A stretch of 64,000 nucleotides of DNA from NCBI RefSeq assembly GCF_036231965.1, contig NZ_CP109499.1:6820001-6884000 (forward strand), written 5' to 3'. The stretch comes from Streptomyces sp. NBC_01428. GTDB lineage: Bacteria; Actinomycetota; Actinomycetes; Streptomycetales; Streptomycetaceae. Both the position numbers and the translations under genes were made by a program. Shown in pieces: positions 25,206 to 33,370 of this stretch. Every line of letters begins with the position of its first letter. Position 1 is the first letter of the stretch. The notes under the pieces are model-generated. The model had not been told where the DNA came from and ran no database searches. It saw only the letters and a program-made list of their open reading frames with translations.

Positions 25206-25274
25206 CGTCGAAATGCTGGTTCAAGTCCAGCCCGCGCAGCTCGATGCGTGGTGGTCCAAAGGCAGGACGCGGCG
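25206..25274 (+). tRNA. Circularly permuted tRNA-like fold 2 (3' half precedes 5' half)
   Basis: Same order as fold 1. 3' half: CGTCG (25206-25210), variable AAAT, T arm GCTGG-TTCAAGT-CCAGC (25215-25231), acceptor strand CCGCGCA (25232-25238). A 6-nt loop GCTCGA joins directly to the 5' half: acceptor TGCGTGG (25245-25251), T8 G9, D arm GTCC-AAAGGCA-GGAC (25254-25268), G26, CGGCG (25270-25274). The acceptor pairs 7/7 with one G-U, the D stem 4/4, the T stem 5/5 and the anticodon stem 5/5 with one G-U. T8, A14, G18G19, A21, T54T55C56 and A58 are all in place. CCA is not encoded. Confidence 0.5.
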
Positions 25275-25331
25275 ACATGACACTGACCTGGGTCCTCAAG
25301 CGTGCCGGCGTGCGACATGGTGGCACTTCCA

Positions 25332-25362
25332 GGGTCCGGGGGCCGGCTACGCCCTCGGACCC
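25332..25362 (+). terminator. Hairpin closing the RNA region
   Basis: GGGTCCG (25332-25338) pairs with CGGACCC (25356-25362), and inside it GGGC (25340-25343) pairs with GCCC (25351-25354), leaving a 7-nt loop. The total is 11-12 bp. It is a plausible terminator for the RNA or its last domain. Confidence 0.55.
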
Positions 25363-25538
25363 GCTCCTGCTCCCGCCTCCAGGCCGATCGCGTTCCTGAA
25401 GAATCCGGCCCTCCCGTGAACCGTCACACCGCGGACACGTACGCGATCACCTTCCACCGGCCACGCGCAGTACCGTAGACAGCGCACCAGCCCGGCCGAC
25501 GTCGCCCGCAGGCACCCGCCTCGCCCGACAGGAGCCCC

Positions 25539-27449
25539 GTGCGCCCCACCCGCGTCGCCGTACCGCTCTGGCTCGCCCACACCCTGCGCGCACAACGCGG
25601 ACCCGTGCCCTGGAGCGCGGTCCTGCGCGGCGCGCTCACCGCCGGGCCGCTGCTGCTCGCGGCCGTCCTGAGCGGCCGTACCTCCCTCGGAGTCGTAGCC
25701 GCCCTCGGCGCCATGTTCGCCGGGATCAACGACCGGCCGGGCAGCCGGCGTGTCGCCGTCGAACGGCTCGGCGTCCCCGCCCTCGCCGGAGCCGCCGGGC
25801 TCCTCGTCGGCTCGTGCACCGGACAGCACACCGGCGCCGTCACCCTCACCCTCGTCCTCACCGCGCTCGGACTGCTCGCCGGAGCCGTCAGCGCGATCGG
25901 ACCCGTCGCCTCCGGAGCCGGGACCCAGCTCCTCGTCGCCTCGGCCATCGGCGCCGGCATGCCGCTCCCCGAACCGGGATGGCAGCGCGCCCTCCTCTAC
26001 CTCGGCGGCGCGGCCTGGCTCCTCGGCCTGCGCCTCGCCCTGCCGACGACCGCCGTGAACGCGGGCGACTACCGCTTCGACGGCGAGCGGCACGCCGTCG
26101 CGGGTGTGTACGACGCCGTCGCCCGGCTGCTGCTCGCCGCCGGGGGACCGGACGCACCGCGGGCCCGTGTCGCGCTGACCGCCGCCCTCGACCAGGCTCA
26201 GGACGCCCTCACCGGACCCCGGCTGCGGCGGTACGCGAGCTCCGCCGCCGAACGGCGCCTGCACGCGCAGTACGCCGCCGCTCTGCCCCTCGCCGAAGCC
26301 GCCACCGCCCTCGCCTGGGCGGACGAACCCCTGCCCGGACGGGCCGCGGAAGGACCCCGGCGGCTCGCCGACGCCGTCCGCACCGGCGCTCCCACCGGGC
26401 CGCTGCCCGCGCCCGCCGTCCCCGGCAGCCGCTCCCGCCCGCGGCACGACACCGCCGTCGCCCCCGCGCTGCGCGCACTCCACGACGCCCTGCTGCACGC
26501 CGCCGACTCCTTCGACCGGGGCTCCGGGGCAGCCCTGCACGCCCGGCACCGCACCGCCGTCTCCCACCTGCGCACCGCTCTCGGCTCCGGCGGTCGCGAG
26601 TACGGGCTCCGCGTCGCCCTCGGCTTCGGGGCCGCCGTCGCGGTCGCCCAGGCGCTGCACCACGCCCGCTGGTACGGCAACCATCCGCACTGGTACTGGC
26701 TCCCCGCGACCGCCGTCTTCCTCGTCAAGCCGGACCTCGGGCCGCTCGCCTCCCGCGTGCTGTGCCGCGCGGCGGGCACCGTGCTCGGCGCGGTCGCCTT
26801 CGCCGGCCTCGCGGCCCTGCTGCCCCGTCCCGAGGGGCTCGTCGCCCTCGTCGCGCTCAGCGGCGCCCTCATCCCCGTCGCCACCCGGCACTTCGCCGCC
26901 CAGACCGCTGTCGTCACCGTCCTGGTCCTCGCCCTCGTCATGGTCGGCGGGGAACCCCAGGCCTCCTGGAACCGCCTCGGCGAGACCCTGCTGGCCTGCG
27001 CGATCGTGCTGGTGGTCGGGCACCTGCCGGCCCTCGGGCAGCGCGGCGGCACCGTACGGGCCCGGCTCACCCGGGCCACCCAGGCGGCCGACGACTACCT
27101 CGCCCACGTCCTGGACGACGGAACGGCCGACGACCGCACCGGCCGCTGGGTGCTGCGCCGTGAGGCCTACCGCGCCCTGGCCGAGGCCCGTGCCGCCATC
27201 GAACTGGCCGCCGCCGAACTCCCCGCCCTGGCACGGCACTCCGCGGGCACGGACGACGTCGCGGCCACCCTGGAACGCCTCGTCGACACCGCGACCGCGT
27301 GCGCCGTGCAGCTCGACGACACCGGCCGGCTCGCACCCCACCACATCGAGCGCGTCACCCAGCTCCTCGGCGAACTGGCCGAGCACCGCGAGCGCGTGGG
27401 CCTGCGGCCCGCCCCCACACGGCCGGCACCGGTGACCGCCGGCGGCTGA
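25539..27449 (+). CDS. FUSC family membrane protein (aromatic acid exporter type)
   Basis: 636-aa protein with two hydrophobic blocks, as in the fusaric acid resistance/YccS/AaeB family. Helices cluster at about 28-160 (LLLAAVLSGRTSLGVVAALGAMFAG and following) and again at about 360-490 (VFLVKPDLGPLASRVLCRAAGTVLGAV, in the FUSC_2 core), with long soluble regions between and after. It probably exports aromatic or hydrophobic compounds. The GTG start has AGGAG 5 nt upstream. It is separated from the RNA region by about 175 nt that hold no other recognisable element. Confidence 0.8.
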   Translation: MRPTRVAVPLWLAHTLRAQRGPVPWSAVLRGALTAGPLLLAAVLSGRTSLGVVAALGAMFAGINDRPGSRRVAVERLGVPALAGAAGLLVGSCTGQHTGAVTLTLVLTALGLLAGAVSAIGPVASGAGTQLLVASAIGAGMPLPEPGWQRALLYLGGAAWLLGLRLALPTTAVNAGDYRFDGERHAVAGVYDAVARLLLAAGGPDAPRARVALTAALDQAQDALTGPRLRRYASSAAERRLHAQYAAALPLAEAATALAWADEPLPGRAAEGPRRLADAVRTGAPTGPLPAPAVPGSRSRPRHDTAVAPALRALHDALLHAADSFDRGSGAALHARHRTAVSHLRTALGSGGREYGLRVALGFGAAVAVAQALHHARWYGNHPHWYWLPATAVFLVKPDLGPLASRVLCRAAGTVLGAVAFAGLAALLPRPEGLVALVALSGALIPVATRHFAAQTAVVTVLVLALVMVGGEPQASWNRLGETLLACAIVLVVGHLPALGQRGGTVRARLTRATQAADDYLAHVLDDGTADDRTGRWVLRREAYRALAEARAAIELAAAELPALARHSAGTDDVAATLERLVDTATACAVQLDDTGRLAPHHIERVTQLLGELAEHRERVGLRPAPTRPAPVTAGG

Positions 27450-27562
27450 CCTTTTCGGAGAACGGCCTCGCGGAACCACGGAAAGAAATCCACGGAACGC
27501 CGATGAGTTCCGCTCCTCCCGCCGGTCACCACAGAGCAGGCACCGTTCCGTTGGAGGGGCAC

Positions 27563-28249
27563 ATGACGCTTCCGGAGATCGTCTCGCGCGAGGAGTGGCG
27601 CGCCGCACGCGAGGAGTTGCTGGTCAGAGAGAAGGCGGCCACCCGCGCCCGGGACGCGCTGAACGCGGCGCGGCGCGGCCTGCCGATGGTCGAGATCGAC
27701 AAGGAGTACGTCTTCGAGAGCGGCGACGGCAAGGCGACCCTGCTCGACCTCTTCCGCGGACGGGACCAACTCGTCGTCCAGCACTTCATGTTCGCGCCCG
27801 ACTGGAACGCCGGCTGCCGCAGCTGCTCGGGATTCCTCGACCAGATCGGCCACCTCGCCCACCTGCGGGCCCGCGGCACCGAGTTCGCCGTCGTGTCCCG
27901 GACGCCGTACACGAAGATCCTTCCGTTCAAGGCCCGAATGGGCTGGACGGTGCCCTGGTACTCGTCGTACGACAGCGACTTCAACTACGACTTCCAGGTC
28001 TCGTTCGGCGGCGACGAGCCCTTCGAGCGGCCGGGGGTGAGCTGCTTCCTCCGTGACCGGGACCACGTCTTCCACACGTACTCCACGTACGAGCGCGGCC
28101 TCGACGGGCTCGGCTCCACGACCTCCCTCCTCGACCTCACCGCGCTGGGGCGTCGGGAGGAGTGGGAGGAGCCCCGGGGGCGCGCGTCCGCACTGGGGGC
28201 GCCCGCAGGGAGTGAACGCATCCGGTACCACGACGAGTACGACGACTGA
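27563..28249 (+). CDS. DUF899 family thioredoxin-like protein
   Basis: 228-aa protein of the DUF899 family, predicted to have a thioredoxin-like fold. It shows the family start EIVSREEWRAAREELL, the RRGLPMVEIDKEYVFE segment, and the block HFMFAPDWNAGCRSCSGFLDQ (around 74-94), which includes a C-x-x-C pair (CRSC) suggestive of redox activity. PFERPGVSCFLRD near 155 and the C-terminal RYHDEYDD are also conserved. ATG 27563 with TTGGAGGGG upstream is preferred to two upstream in-frame ATGs. Confidence 0.8.
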   Translation: MTLPEIVSREEWRAAREELLVREKAATRARDALNAARRGLPMVEIDKEYVFESGDGKATLLDLFRGRDQLVVQHFMFAPDWNAGCRSCSGFLDQIGHLAHLRARGTEFAVVSRTPYTKILPFKARMGWTVPWYSSYDSDFNYDFQVSFGGDEPFERPGVSCFLRDRDHVFHTYSTYERGLDGLGSTTSLLDLTALGRREEWEEPRGRASALGAPAGSERIRYHDEYDD

Positions 28250-28446
28250 TACCACCGGCTCCACCCGGTGGACGAGGCGCCTCCACCCCGCTGAGCTGGG
28301 ACTTTCGCCCATCCGGTGCTGTGTCGCAGGCCACATCGGGCTCCGTGACCCGGTGTCGGCTTCGTCTCAGTACTGTCACTTCCCGAGTCGTTCACCCCCT
28401 GGCAGGCGTTTAACTCTTGAAGAGCAGCGCGACATGGAGGTACAGG

Positions 28447-28620
28447 GTGAACGGGCGAATGGTGCTGGAGCGCTTTCCGGCCGGCGGACCGCGCGGGTCG
28501 TGGCCCGCGGAGGAGTTCGCGCAGGCGCGCCGCAAGGAGGGCCAGACCGTCGAGGTCGTCATGGACCTCACCTCCGACACGTTTCTCGTCGTCGTCGGCG
28601 GGAGCGACCTGGGCGAGTGA
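28447..28620 (+). CDS. Small conserved hypothetical protein (57 aa)
   Basis: 57-aa acidic protein starting at GTG with GGAGG 7 nt upstream (VNGRMVLERFPAGGPRG). It looks like a compact beta-rich single domain (GQTVEVVMDLTSDTFLVVVGG). I do not recognise a function. A longer TTG-started form is possible but includes the ribosome binding site. The 197 nt before it show no clear element. Confidence 0.65.
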   Translation: MNGRMVLERFPAGGPRGSWPAEEFAQARRKEGQTVEVVMDLTSDTFLVVVGGSDLGE

Positions 28621-28687
28621 GGGGGACCGACGTGAGGGACGTGAGCGGGACGCCGGGCGTGCTCCGTACCGGCCGGGACCGTGACGG

Positions 28688-30679
28688 TCAGCCGCCCCTG
28701 GGGGCGGGCAGCTTCACCGTGAACTGGTCGGCCTGCAGCGCGTACAGCTCCGCGTAGACCCCGCCCGTGGCCAGCAGCTCGTCCGGGGTCCCGGACTCCA
28801 CGAGCCGGCCCTGGTCCAGGACGTGCACGAGATCGGCATGGCGTACGGACGCCAGCCGGTGCGTGATCAGGACGACCGTCTGGCCGGTTCCCGCCAGGGC
28901 CCTGATCTTCTCGAACACCTCCAGCTCGGCCCGCGCGTCGAGCGCCGCCGTCGGCTCGTCCACGATCAGGATGCGGCCGCGCCGGTACGCGGCCCGGGCG
29001 ATGCCGAGCCGCTGCCACTGCCCGCCCGACAGCTCGTGCCCGCCGCTGAACCCGCGGGCCAGCAGGGTGTCCAGGCCCCGCGGCAGGTCCGCGACCACGT
29101 CCTCGGCGCCCGCCTCCGCCACCGACGACGCGAGCCGCTCGTCCGTCAGCGGAGCCGACGCACGCCCCACCGCCACGTTGACGCGCGCCGTGAACGGCCA
29201 CCGCTTGAAGTCCTGCGCCACCATCGCGATGCGCTCCGCGAGCTGCCGCCGGTCCGCCGTCGCCGCGTCGACGCCGTCCCACAGGATCCGCCCGCCGTCC
29301 GGCTCGTACAGCCCCGCGAGCAGCTTCACCAGAGTCGTCTTGCCCGAACCGTTCTCCCCGACGAGGGCCACGATCCTGCCGAGCGGCAGACTCAGCGTGA
29401 CGTCCGCGAGCGCCGGCCTGCTCGCCTCGCCGGGATAGCTGAAGGTGACGTTCTCGAAGCGGATCTCGCTCGGATCGTCGGGCAGCGGAGCCCCGCCCGT
29501 GGGGATGGCCCGCTCCGCAGCCTCGACGTGCAGCCGGTGCAGATCGCCCACGAACAGGGCTTCCTCGTGCAGGGAGTTGATCTCCAGGACGAGGGTGTCG
29601 AGGCTGGCCGAGCCCGTACGGATCGCGATCACGGCGGTCCCGGCGACGGAGAGCGCCATCGCCCCGCTGAGCAGCAGGCCGCCGAGCGTGGCGTACGTCC
29701 CCACCGTCGCGAGCCCGGTCCAGGCGGCCGCGACCAGCCCCGTGCGGGCCGAGAGCCGGGCGAGCCGCGTCTGTTCCGCCTCCGCCGTCTCCGCCATCTC
29801 GTGGAAGTGCCGCAGCAGGAACGGCCCGACGTCGTGCACCCGGATCTCCGGCGCCGCCGCGGGCTCCGTCAGCAGATTGCCGATCAGATGTCCGGCACGG
29901 GCGTGCTGCACCCACGTGTGGAACGACGCGTAGCGGCGGCGAGCGATGGTCAGCGCGCTCCACGCACTCGGCAGCGTCATCGTCACGAGCAGCGGCAGCA
30001 GGGCGGGATGCAGCACGGTGAGGACACCGGCCGCCGCGCTCAGCGACATCAGCGCGTTGACCACCCGGGTGGCGACGCCGATCATGCGGCGGGCGGACTG
30101 GGCACCGAACTGCGCGGTGTCCAGCAGCTTGTGGAAGGCGTCGTCCTCGATCGCCGACAGCTCGACCGCCGCCGCCCGCTCCAGATACAGCTCGGTCGCC
30201 ACCCGCTCGACCTTCGGCTCCAGTCGGCCGGTGGCGTACGTGGAGGCGGCCCGCAACAGCGTGCCGACCAGCATCACGAGCGCCATCGTGACCAGCGCGG
30301 GGAGTGCTCCCCGCAGCCGCTCGTCGACCGGACCGCTCGCCGTCAGCCGCCCCAGCACGCTGTTGACGGCGAGCAGACCGACGGCCTGGACGGCGCCCCG
30401 CGCCAGCTCGGCCGTCACCACCACCCGGGCCGCGCGCGGATCCGCCGTCCAGGCGAGGCGGAAACTGGACGCGAGCAGCGACGGCAGCCGCGCCACCATC
30501 GCCCGGAGGTTCAACTCGAGGAAGCCGTGCTCGTGTTGGGTCCGTCCCAGGTCGTAGCGGAGCGGCCCGCCGAACAGCAGGCGCTCGGACGCGGACGACG
30601 GCGTTTCCTCGTCACCGCGTTTCCGCTTCCTTGCGGACCGCCTTCGCCTCGTGCCGCGCTGGGGTGCGGGATTCTCCAC
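28688..30679 (-). CDS. ABC transporter, fused membrane and ATPase domains
   Basis: 663-aa half-transporter exporter. Residues about 60-370 form a six-helix transmembrane domain, and the C-terminal 270 residues an ATPase with Walker A GENGSGKTT, a Q-loop, signature LSGGQWQRLGIARAAY, Walker B ILIVDEPTAAL and switch His in VLITHRLASV. Pairing as a homodimer or with another half-transporter is expected. The start is chosen at GTG 30679, with GGGAGG 6 nt upstream; longer versions back to 30817 lack such a site. The substrate is unknown. The Arg/Lys-rich start (RRRRSARKRKRGDEE) should be cytoplasmic. Confidence 0.88.
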   Translation of the reverse strand: MENPAPQRGTRRRRSARKRKRGDEETPSSASERLLFGGPLRYDLGRTQHEHGFLELNLRAMVARLPSLLASSFRLAWTADPRAARVVVTAELARGAVQAVGLLAVNSVLGRLTASGPVDERLRGALPALVTMALVMLVGTLLRAASTYATGRLEPKVERVATELYLERAAAVELSAIEDDAFHKLLDTAQFGAQSARRMIGVATRVVNALMSLSAAAGVLTVLHPALLPLLVTMTLPSAWSALTIARRRYASFHTWVQHARAGHLIGNLLTEPAAAPEIRVHDVGPFLLRHFHEMAETAEAEQTRLARLSARTGLVAAAWTGLATVGTYATLGGLLLSGAMALSVAGTAVIAIRTGSASLDTLVLEINSLHEEALFVGDLHRLHVEAAERAIPTGGAPLPDDPSEIRFENVTFSYPGEASRPALADVTLSLPLGRIVALVGENGSGKTTLVKLLAGLYEPDGGRILWDGVDAATADRRQLAERIAMVAQDFKRWPFTARVNVAVGRASAPLTDERLASSVAEAGAEDVVADLPRGLDTLLARGFSGGHELSGGQWQRLGIARAAYRRGRILIVDEPTAALDARAELEVFEKIRALAGTGQTVVLITHRLASVRHADLVHVLDQGRLVESGTPDELLATGGVYAELYALQADQFTVKLPAPRGG

Positions 30680-30839
30680 CAGTGGCCTCCCGGGGGCTGC
30701 GGGCACGACCCCTCCCGGGCAGGCCCGCACGGACCCTTCCCAGGGAACGCGCCGCTCCATCCGCGCGGCCGGTGGCATTCGACTGCGGTCGGCGCACTCC
30801 GGGCGCACCCGTGACACCGGGGTCGGTCCCCGCGAGCCC

Positions 30840-30928
30840 CCGGACCGCAGGGCGGACGGCTGGACCGACGGACGGACGGGTCCACGGAGATGGATCGACG
30901 GACGGGTGGACCGGCGGACGCGTGGACC
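30840..30928. repeat. GGAC-rich degenerate repeats
   Basis: Within the 282-nt gap between the ABC transporter start and the next gene, the plus strand repeats GGAC/GACGGACGG units (for example GACGGACGGACGGG near 30868). No unit is regular enough to define a period. I see no gene in the gap; the ABC transporter promoter is probably here but not recognisable. Confidence 0.35.
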
Positions 30929-30961
30929 CTGCGACCGAGCGGCTTGCGGTCTGTGGCGTGG

Positions 30962-31408
30962 TCAGGCGCTGATCGGACGCGACCAGACGGGTGTCGTCCC
31001 CGTCACCCGGCACACGGCCAGATACAGGGGGATCGGCGGCGTGTACGGAAGCGTGCCATCCGGTTTGTGGATGAGCCCGGGAATCTGCGGGGCGTCGGGC
31101 ACGACGGCCCCCGTGGCGTAGTGGGCGGGCGCGGGCCATTCCAGGGCGACGTCGGAGTCGGAAGGAACGATCCACCACCAGTGGGCCGGGTCCGCGTAGA
31201 CACAGCCCACGCGCGGCAGCCGTGGCAGCAGCAGCGGTCCGAGGCGGGCCGGCACCGACACCGCGTCACAGCCCAGCGGCACCGTCATGCCCTCGGGGAC
31301 CGGGAGACGTCTCGACGGCCCGGGCACGCGTTGCCCGCGCTTCATCCGGACCAGCGTGTCCAGGCTCATCGCCTGCGTCACGAGTCCCGCCGTCGACGTA
31401 CGCCTCAC
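30962..31408 (-). CDS. Hypothetical protein coupled to the HATPase gene
   Basis: 148-aa protein without a recognised domain. It starts at GTG overlapping the HATPase stop (GTGA), so translation is coupled. The sequence is rich in Pro and Trp: MKRGQRVPGPSRRLPVPEG, then DPAHWWWIVPSDSDVALEWP and a C-terminal PPIPLYLAVCRVTGTTPVW. Similar small proteins accompany HATPase/XRE/DUF397 sets in Streptomyces, as I recall. It may be a structural partner in that system. Confidence 0.6.
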   Translation of the reverse strand: MRRTSTAGLVTQAMSLDTLVRMKRGQRVPGPSRRLPVPEGMTVPLGCDAVSVPARLGPLLLPRLPRVGCVYADPAHWWWIVPSDSDVALEWPAPAHYATGAVVPDAPQIPGLIHKPDGTLPYTPPIPLYLAVCRVTGTTPVWSRPISA

Positions 31409-32322
31409 AGACTCCTCCGATCCCGATCCCGATCCCGATCCAGGTCCTGATTCCGGCCGTGGGCGGAGGGGTCCCGGGGAACCCCCACGGTTCCTGTCCT
31501 CCAGGACCCCTCCGCCTCCTCCGCCCCGGTCCCCCGACCGTCGTTCGGCGGCTTCTTCGCGCTCCAGCCCAGATCGGCCCGCGGGCGGGTGTCCGCGTCG
31601 GGCGAGCCGTCCTCCGGACGCGTGTGGTCCGGGCGGGTACGGCCGGGAAACGCCTCGTCCGGCCGGGTGTGGTCCGGCTCCGCGCCGGCCTCCCGCGGAT
31701 CGCGGGGCCCGGTGTGCGCTGTCGGTGCGGAACCGGTCTCGAAAGCGGCTTCGAGCCGGTCCAGATCGTCCAGGCTGACGTGGTCGGCCGCCTCCGGCAC
31801 CGCCTCCACGTCGCCCTCGGCGTTTTTGTGGGCCCGGTCTGCCGAGCGCGCGAGCTCCGCCCACACCAGCAGGCCGGGCCCGGTGTCCTGGGCCCCCCAG
31901 GCCCTGGACACTGCCGCGACGAGAAGCAATCCCCTCCCGTGCTCCTCGTCCGGCTGGTTCGACGAGGGGCGCGGTTCACCCGGCGCACATCCCTCGTCAC
32001 ACACGGCTATGCGCACCAGGTCGTCGGCGTCGTGCAGCTCGCACACGACGCGTTGCCCGGCGGCGTGCACGATCGCGTTGGTGACCAGCTCGGAGACCAC
32101 CAAGGCCGCCGTGTCGCAGGTGTCCTCGCACACCGACCAGCCGGACAGACGCGACCGGGTCAGGCGTCTCGCCTGGGCCACGGAGCCGGGATGTGCGGCC
32201 AGCTCGAAGCGGAACCGCCGTTCGGCGGCCGCGCCGGGGCGATGCCCTCGGGCGGCACGGAGACCGAACCGGTCTTCGGCGGTGTCTGTTCCTAACGGCG
32301 CGGACGGAATCACGCTTGCCAC
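31405..32322 (-). CDS. HATPase_c anti-sigma/regulatory kinase-like protein
   Basis: 305-aa protein. Residues about 25-165 form a GHKL ATP-binding domain of the RsbW/SpoIIAB type: N-box VVSELVTNAIVHAAG, then VCDEGCAPGEP and GRGLLLVAAVSRAWGA. The C-terminal 140 residues are acidic, low complexity and end in DRDRDRDRRSL, encoded by a 6-bp repeat. It is divergent from an XRE-DUF5753 gene with a downstream DUF397 gene; such trios are frequent in Streptomyces (whiJ/abaA-like loci) and influence development or antibiotic production. The GTG start at 32322 is the most likely of several. Confidence 0.8.
   Translation of the reverse strand: MASVIPSAPLGTDTAEDRFGLRAARGHRPGAAAERRFRFELAAHPGSVAQARRLTRSRLSGWSVCEDTCDTAALVVSELVTNAIVHAAGQRVVCELHDADDLVRIAVCDEGCAPGEPRPSSNQPDEEHGRGLLLVAAVSRAWGAQDTGPGLLVWAELARSADRAHKNAEGDVEAVPEAADHVSLDDLDRLEAAFETGSAPTAHTGPRDPREAGAEPDHTRPDEAFPGRTRPDHTRPEDGSPDADTRPRADLGWSAKKPPNDGRGTGAEEAEGSWRTGTVGVPRDPSAHGRNQDLDRDRDRDRRSL
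31417..31440. repeat. Hexanucleotide microsatellite (CCGATC)4
   Basis: Four exact tandem copies of CCGATC near the 3' end of the HATPase gene, encoding the alternating Asp-Arg tail. Unit changes keep the frame, so only tail length would vary. Confidence 0.8.
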
Positions 32323-32338
32323 TATCGCCCCGCCGTGA

Positions 32339-32374
32339 ACACTTGGCAAGTGTCACTCTGAAAAATGCAGAGTG
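32339..32374. promoter_or_regulatory. Two adjacent inverted repeats in the HATPase/XRE divergent region
   Basis: ACACTTG-G-CAAGTGT (32339-32353, 7-bp arms) is directly followed by CACTCTG-AAAAATG-CAGAGTG (32354-32374, 7-bp arms). They lie between the divergent starts 32322 and 32510. They are good candidates for operators of the XRE-DUF5753 regulator, which would then control itself and the HATPase gene. Confidence 0.5.
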
Positions 32375-32509
32375 CTGTATGACGCCGTGGAGGCGCGTGG
32401 CACACTGCTCGCAACAGCATCCCGAGCGGCGCCAGTTGGGATCGTCGAGGAAGACGAGGAAGAACCCGATCGGCGCCGCCCGGGCTGTCCGGATTCAGTG
32501 GAGGTGGAC

Positions 32510-33370
32510 GTGAGCGAACCGCGGTCCGCGCCGACGGTCGGCCAGGTCGTCCTCGGTCGGCGACTGCTGGACCTGCGGGAACGCGCGGGTCTCAAGCGTG
32601 AGCAGGCCGCACGCATCCTGCGTGTCGCCCCGGCCACGGTCCGCCGGATGGAGATGGCGGAGGTCTCCCTCAAAATTCCGTACCTCCAGCTGCTGCTGAA
32701 GTCGTACGGCGTCAGCGACGAGGAGGCGGAGGCCTTCGTCCAACTGGCGGAGGACGCCAACAAGCCCGGCTGGTGGCAGCGGTTCCACGACATCCTGCCG
32801 GACTGGTTCTCCATGCACGTCAGCCTGGAGGGCGCGGCGGCCCTTCTGCGGTCCTACGAACCGCACTTCGTGCCCGGCCTGATGCAGACCGAGGACTACG
32901 CCCGCGGCGTCATGAAGGCGGGTGCCATCGGGCAGACCCGCCCCGAGGACATCGAGCGCCATGTGGCCCTGCGCATGCAGCGCCAGGACCTCCTCGTCCG
33001 GGAGGACGCGCCCCGGATCTGGGCCGTGATGGACGAGACGGCGCTGCTCCGCCCCATCGGCGGCCCCGAGGTCATGCGGGCGCAGATCGACAAGCTGCTG
33101 GAGGTCACGGAGCTGCCCAACGTGACGTTGCAGGTGATGCCGTTCTCCAACGGCCCGCATCCCGGCACGTACGGGCCGTTCGTGCTGTTCCGGTTCGCCA
33201 TGCCGGAACTCCCGGACATGGTCTACAGCGAGTACCTGACCGGCGCCGTCTACCTGGACGCGCGTTCCGAGGTGGCGACCCACCTGGAGGTCATGGACCG
33301 CATGGCGGCGCAGGCCGCCACGGCACATCGCACGAAGGAGATCCTCCGGGACCTCCGCAAGGAGCTGTGA
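32510..33370 (+). CDS. XRE family regulator with DUF5753 domain
   Basis: 286-aa transcription factor. An N-terminal helix-turn-helix (about 10-66, LGRRLLDLRERAGLKREQAARILRV in two halves) is followed by the DUF5753 ligand/partner domain (about 95-275), recognised by ALLRSYEPHFVPGLMQTEDYAR and LQVMPFSNGPHPG. WhiJ-type regulators share this layout. GTG with GGAGG 5 nt before is the start. The DUF397 gene begins at the base after its stop, so they are coupled, and the DUF397 protein usually antagonises the regulator. Confidence 0.88.
   Translation: MSEPRSAPTVGQVVLGRRLLDLRERAGLKREQAARILRVAPATVRRMEMAEVSLKIPYLQLLLKSYGVSDEEAEAFVQLAEDANKPGWWQRFHDILPDWFSMHVSLEGAAALLRSYEPHFVPGLMQTEDYARGVMKAGAIGQTRPEDIERHVALRMQRQDLLVREDAPRIWAVMDETALLRPIGGPEVMRAQIDKLLEVTELPNVTLQVMPFSNGPHPGTYGPFVLFRFAMPELPDMVYSEYLTGAVYLDARSEVATHLEVMDRMAAQAATAHRTKEILRDLRKEL

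Larger units (their letters stand above)
24993..25362 (+). ncRNA. Candidate structured RNA containing two permuted tRNA-like domains
   Basis: No credible protein is seen in this 370-nt stretch, but it is full of pairings. From left to right: hairpins GCGC/GCGC (24993-25005) and CAAGCT/AGCTTG (25005-25024); tRNA-like fold 1 (25036-25130) closed by a helix GTGAATGC (25027-25034) with GCATTCGC (25162-25169); tRNA-like fold 2 (25206-25274) closed by a helix CCCAG/CTGGG (25200-25204 with 25288-25292); a GTGCC/GGCAC helix (25302-25306 with 25322-25326); and a terminator-like hairpin at 25332-25362. A single unpaired A separates the closing helix from the anticodon-type stem in both domains. I see no clear promoter. 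Expression and boundaries are inferred. Confidence 0.4.

Noticed and set aside
25099..25238. Normal-order tRNA formed by the 5' half at 25099 and the T arm at 25215
   Set aside because: Only 5 of 7 acceptor pairs and no anticodon stem form, with a 75-nt insertion. It would leave two orphan halves on either side.
24993..25362. tmRNA (one- or two-piece) or a permuted group I intron
   Set aside because: There is no tag reading frame or tmRNA-type pseudoknot; both folds have true D arms. The intervening segments are too short for a group I core, and no P7-like pairing was seen.
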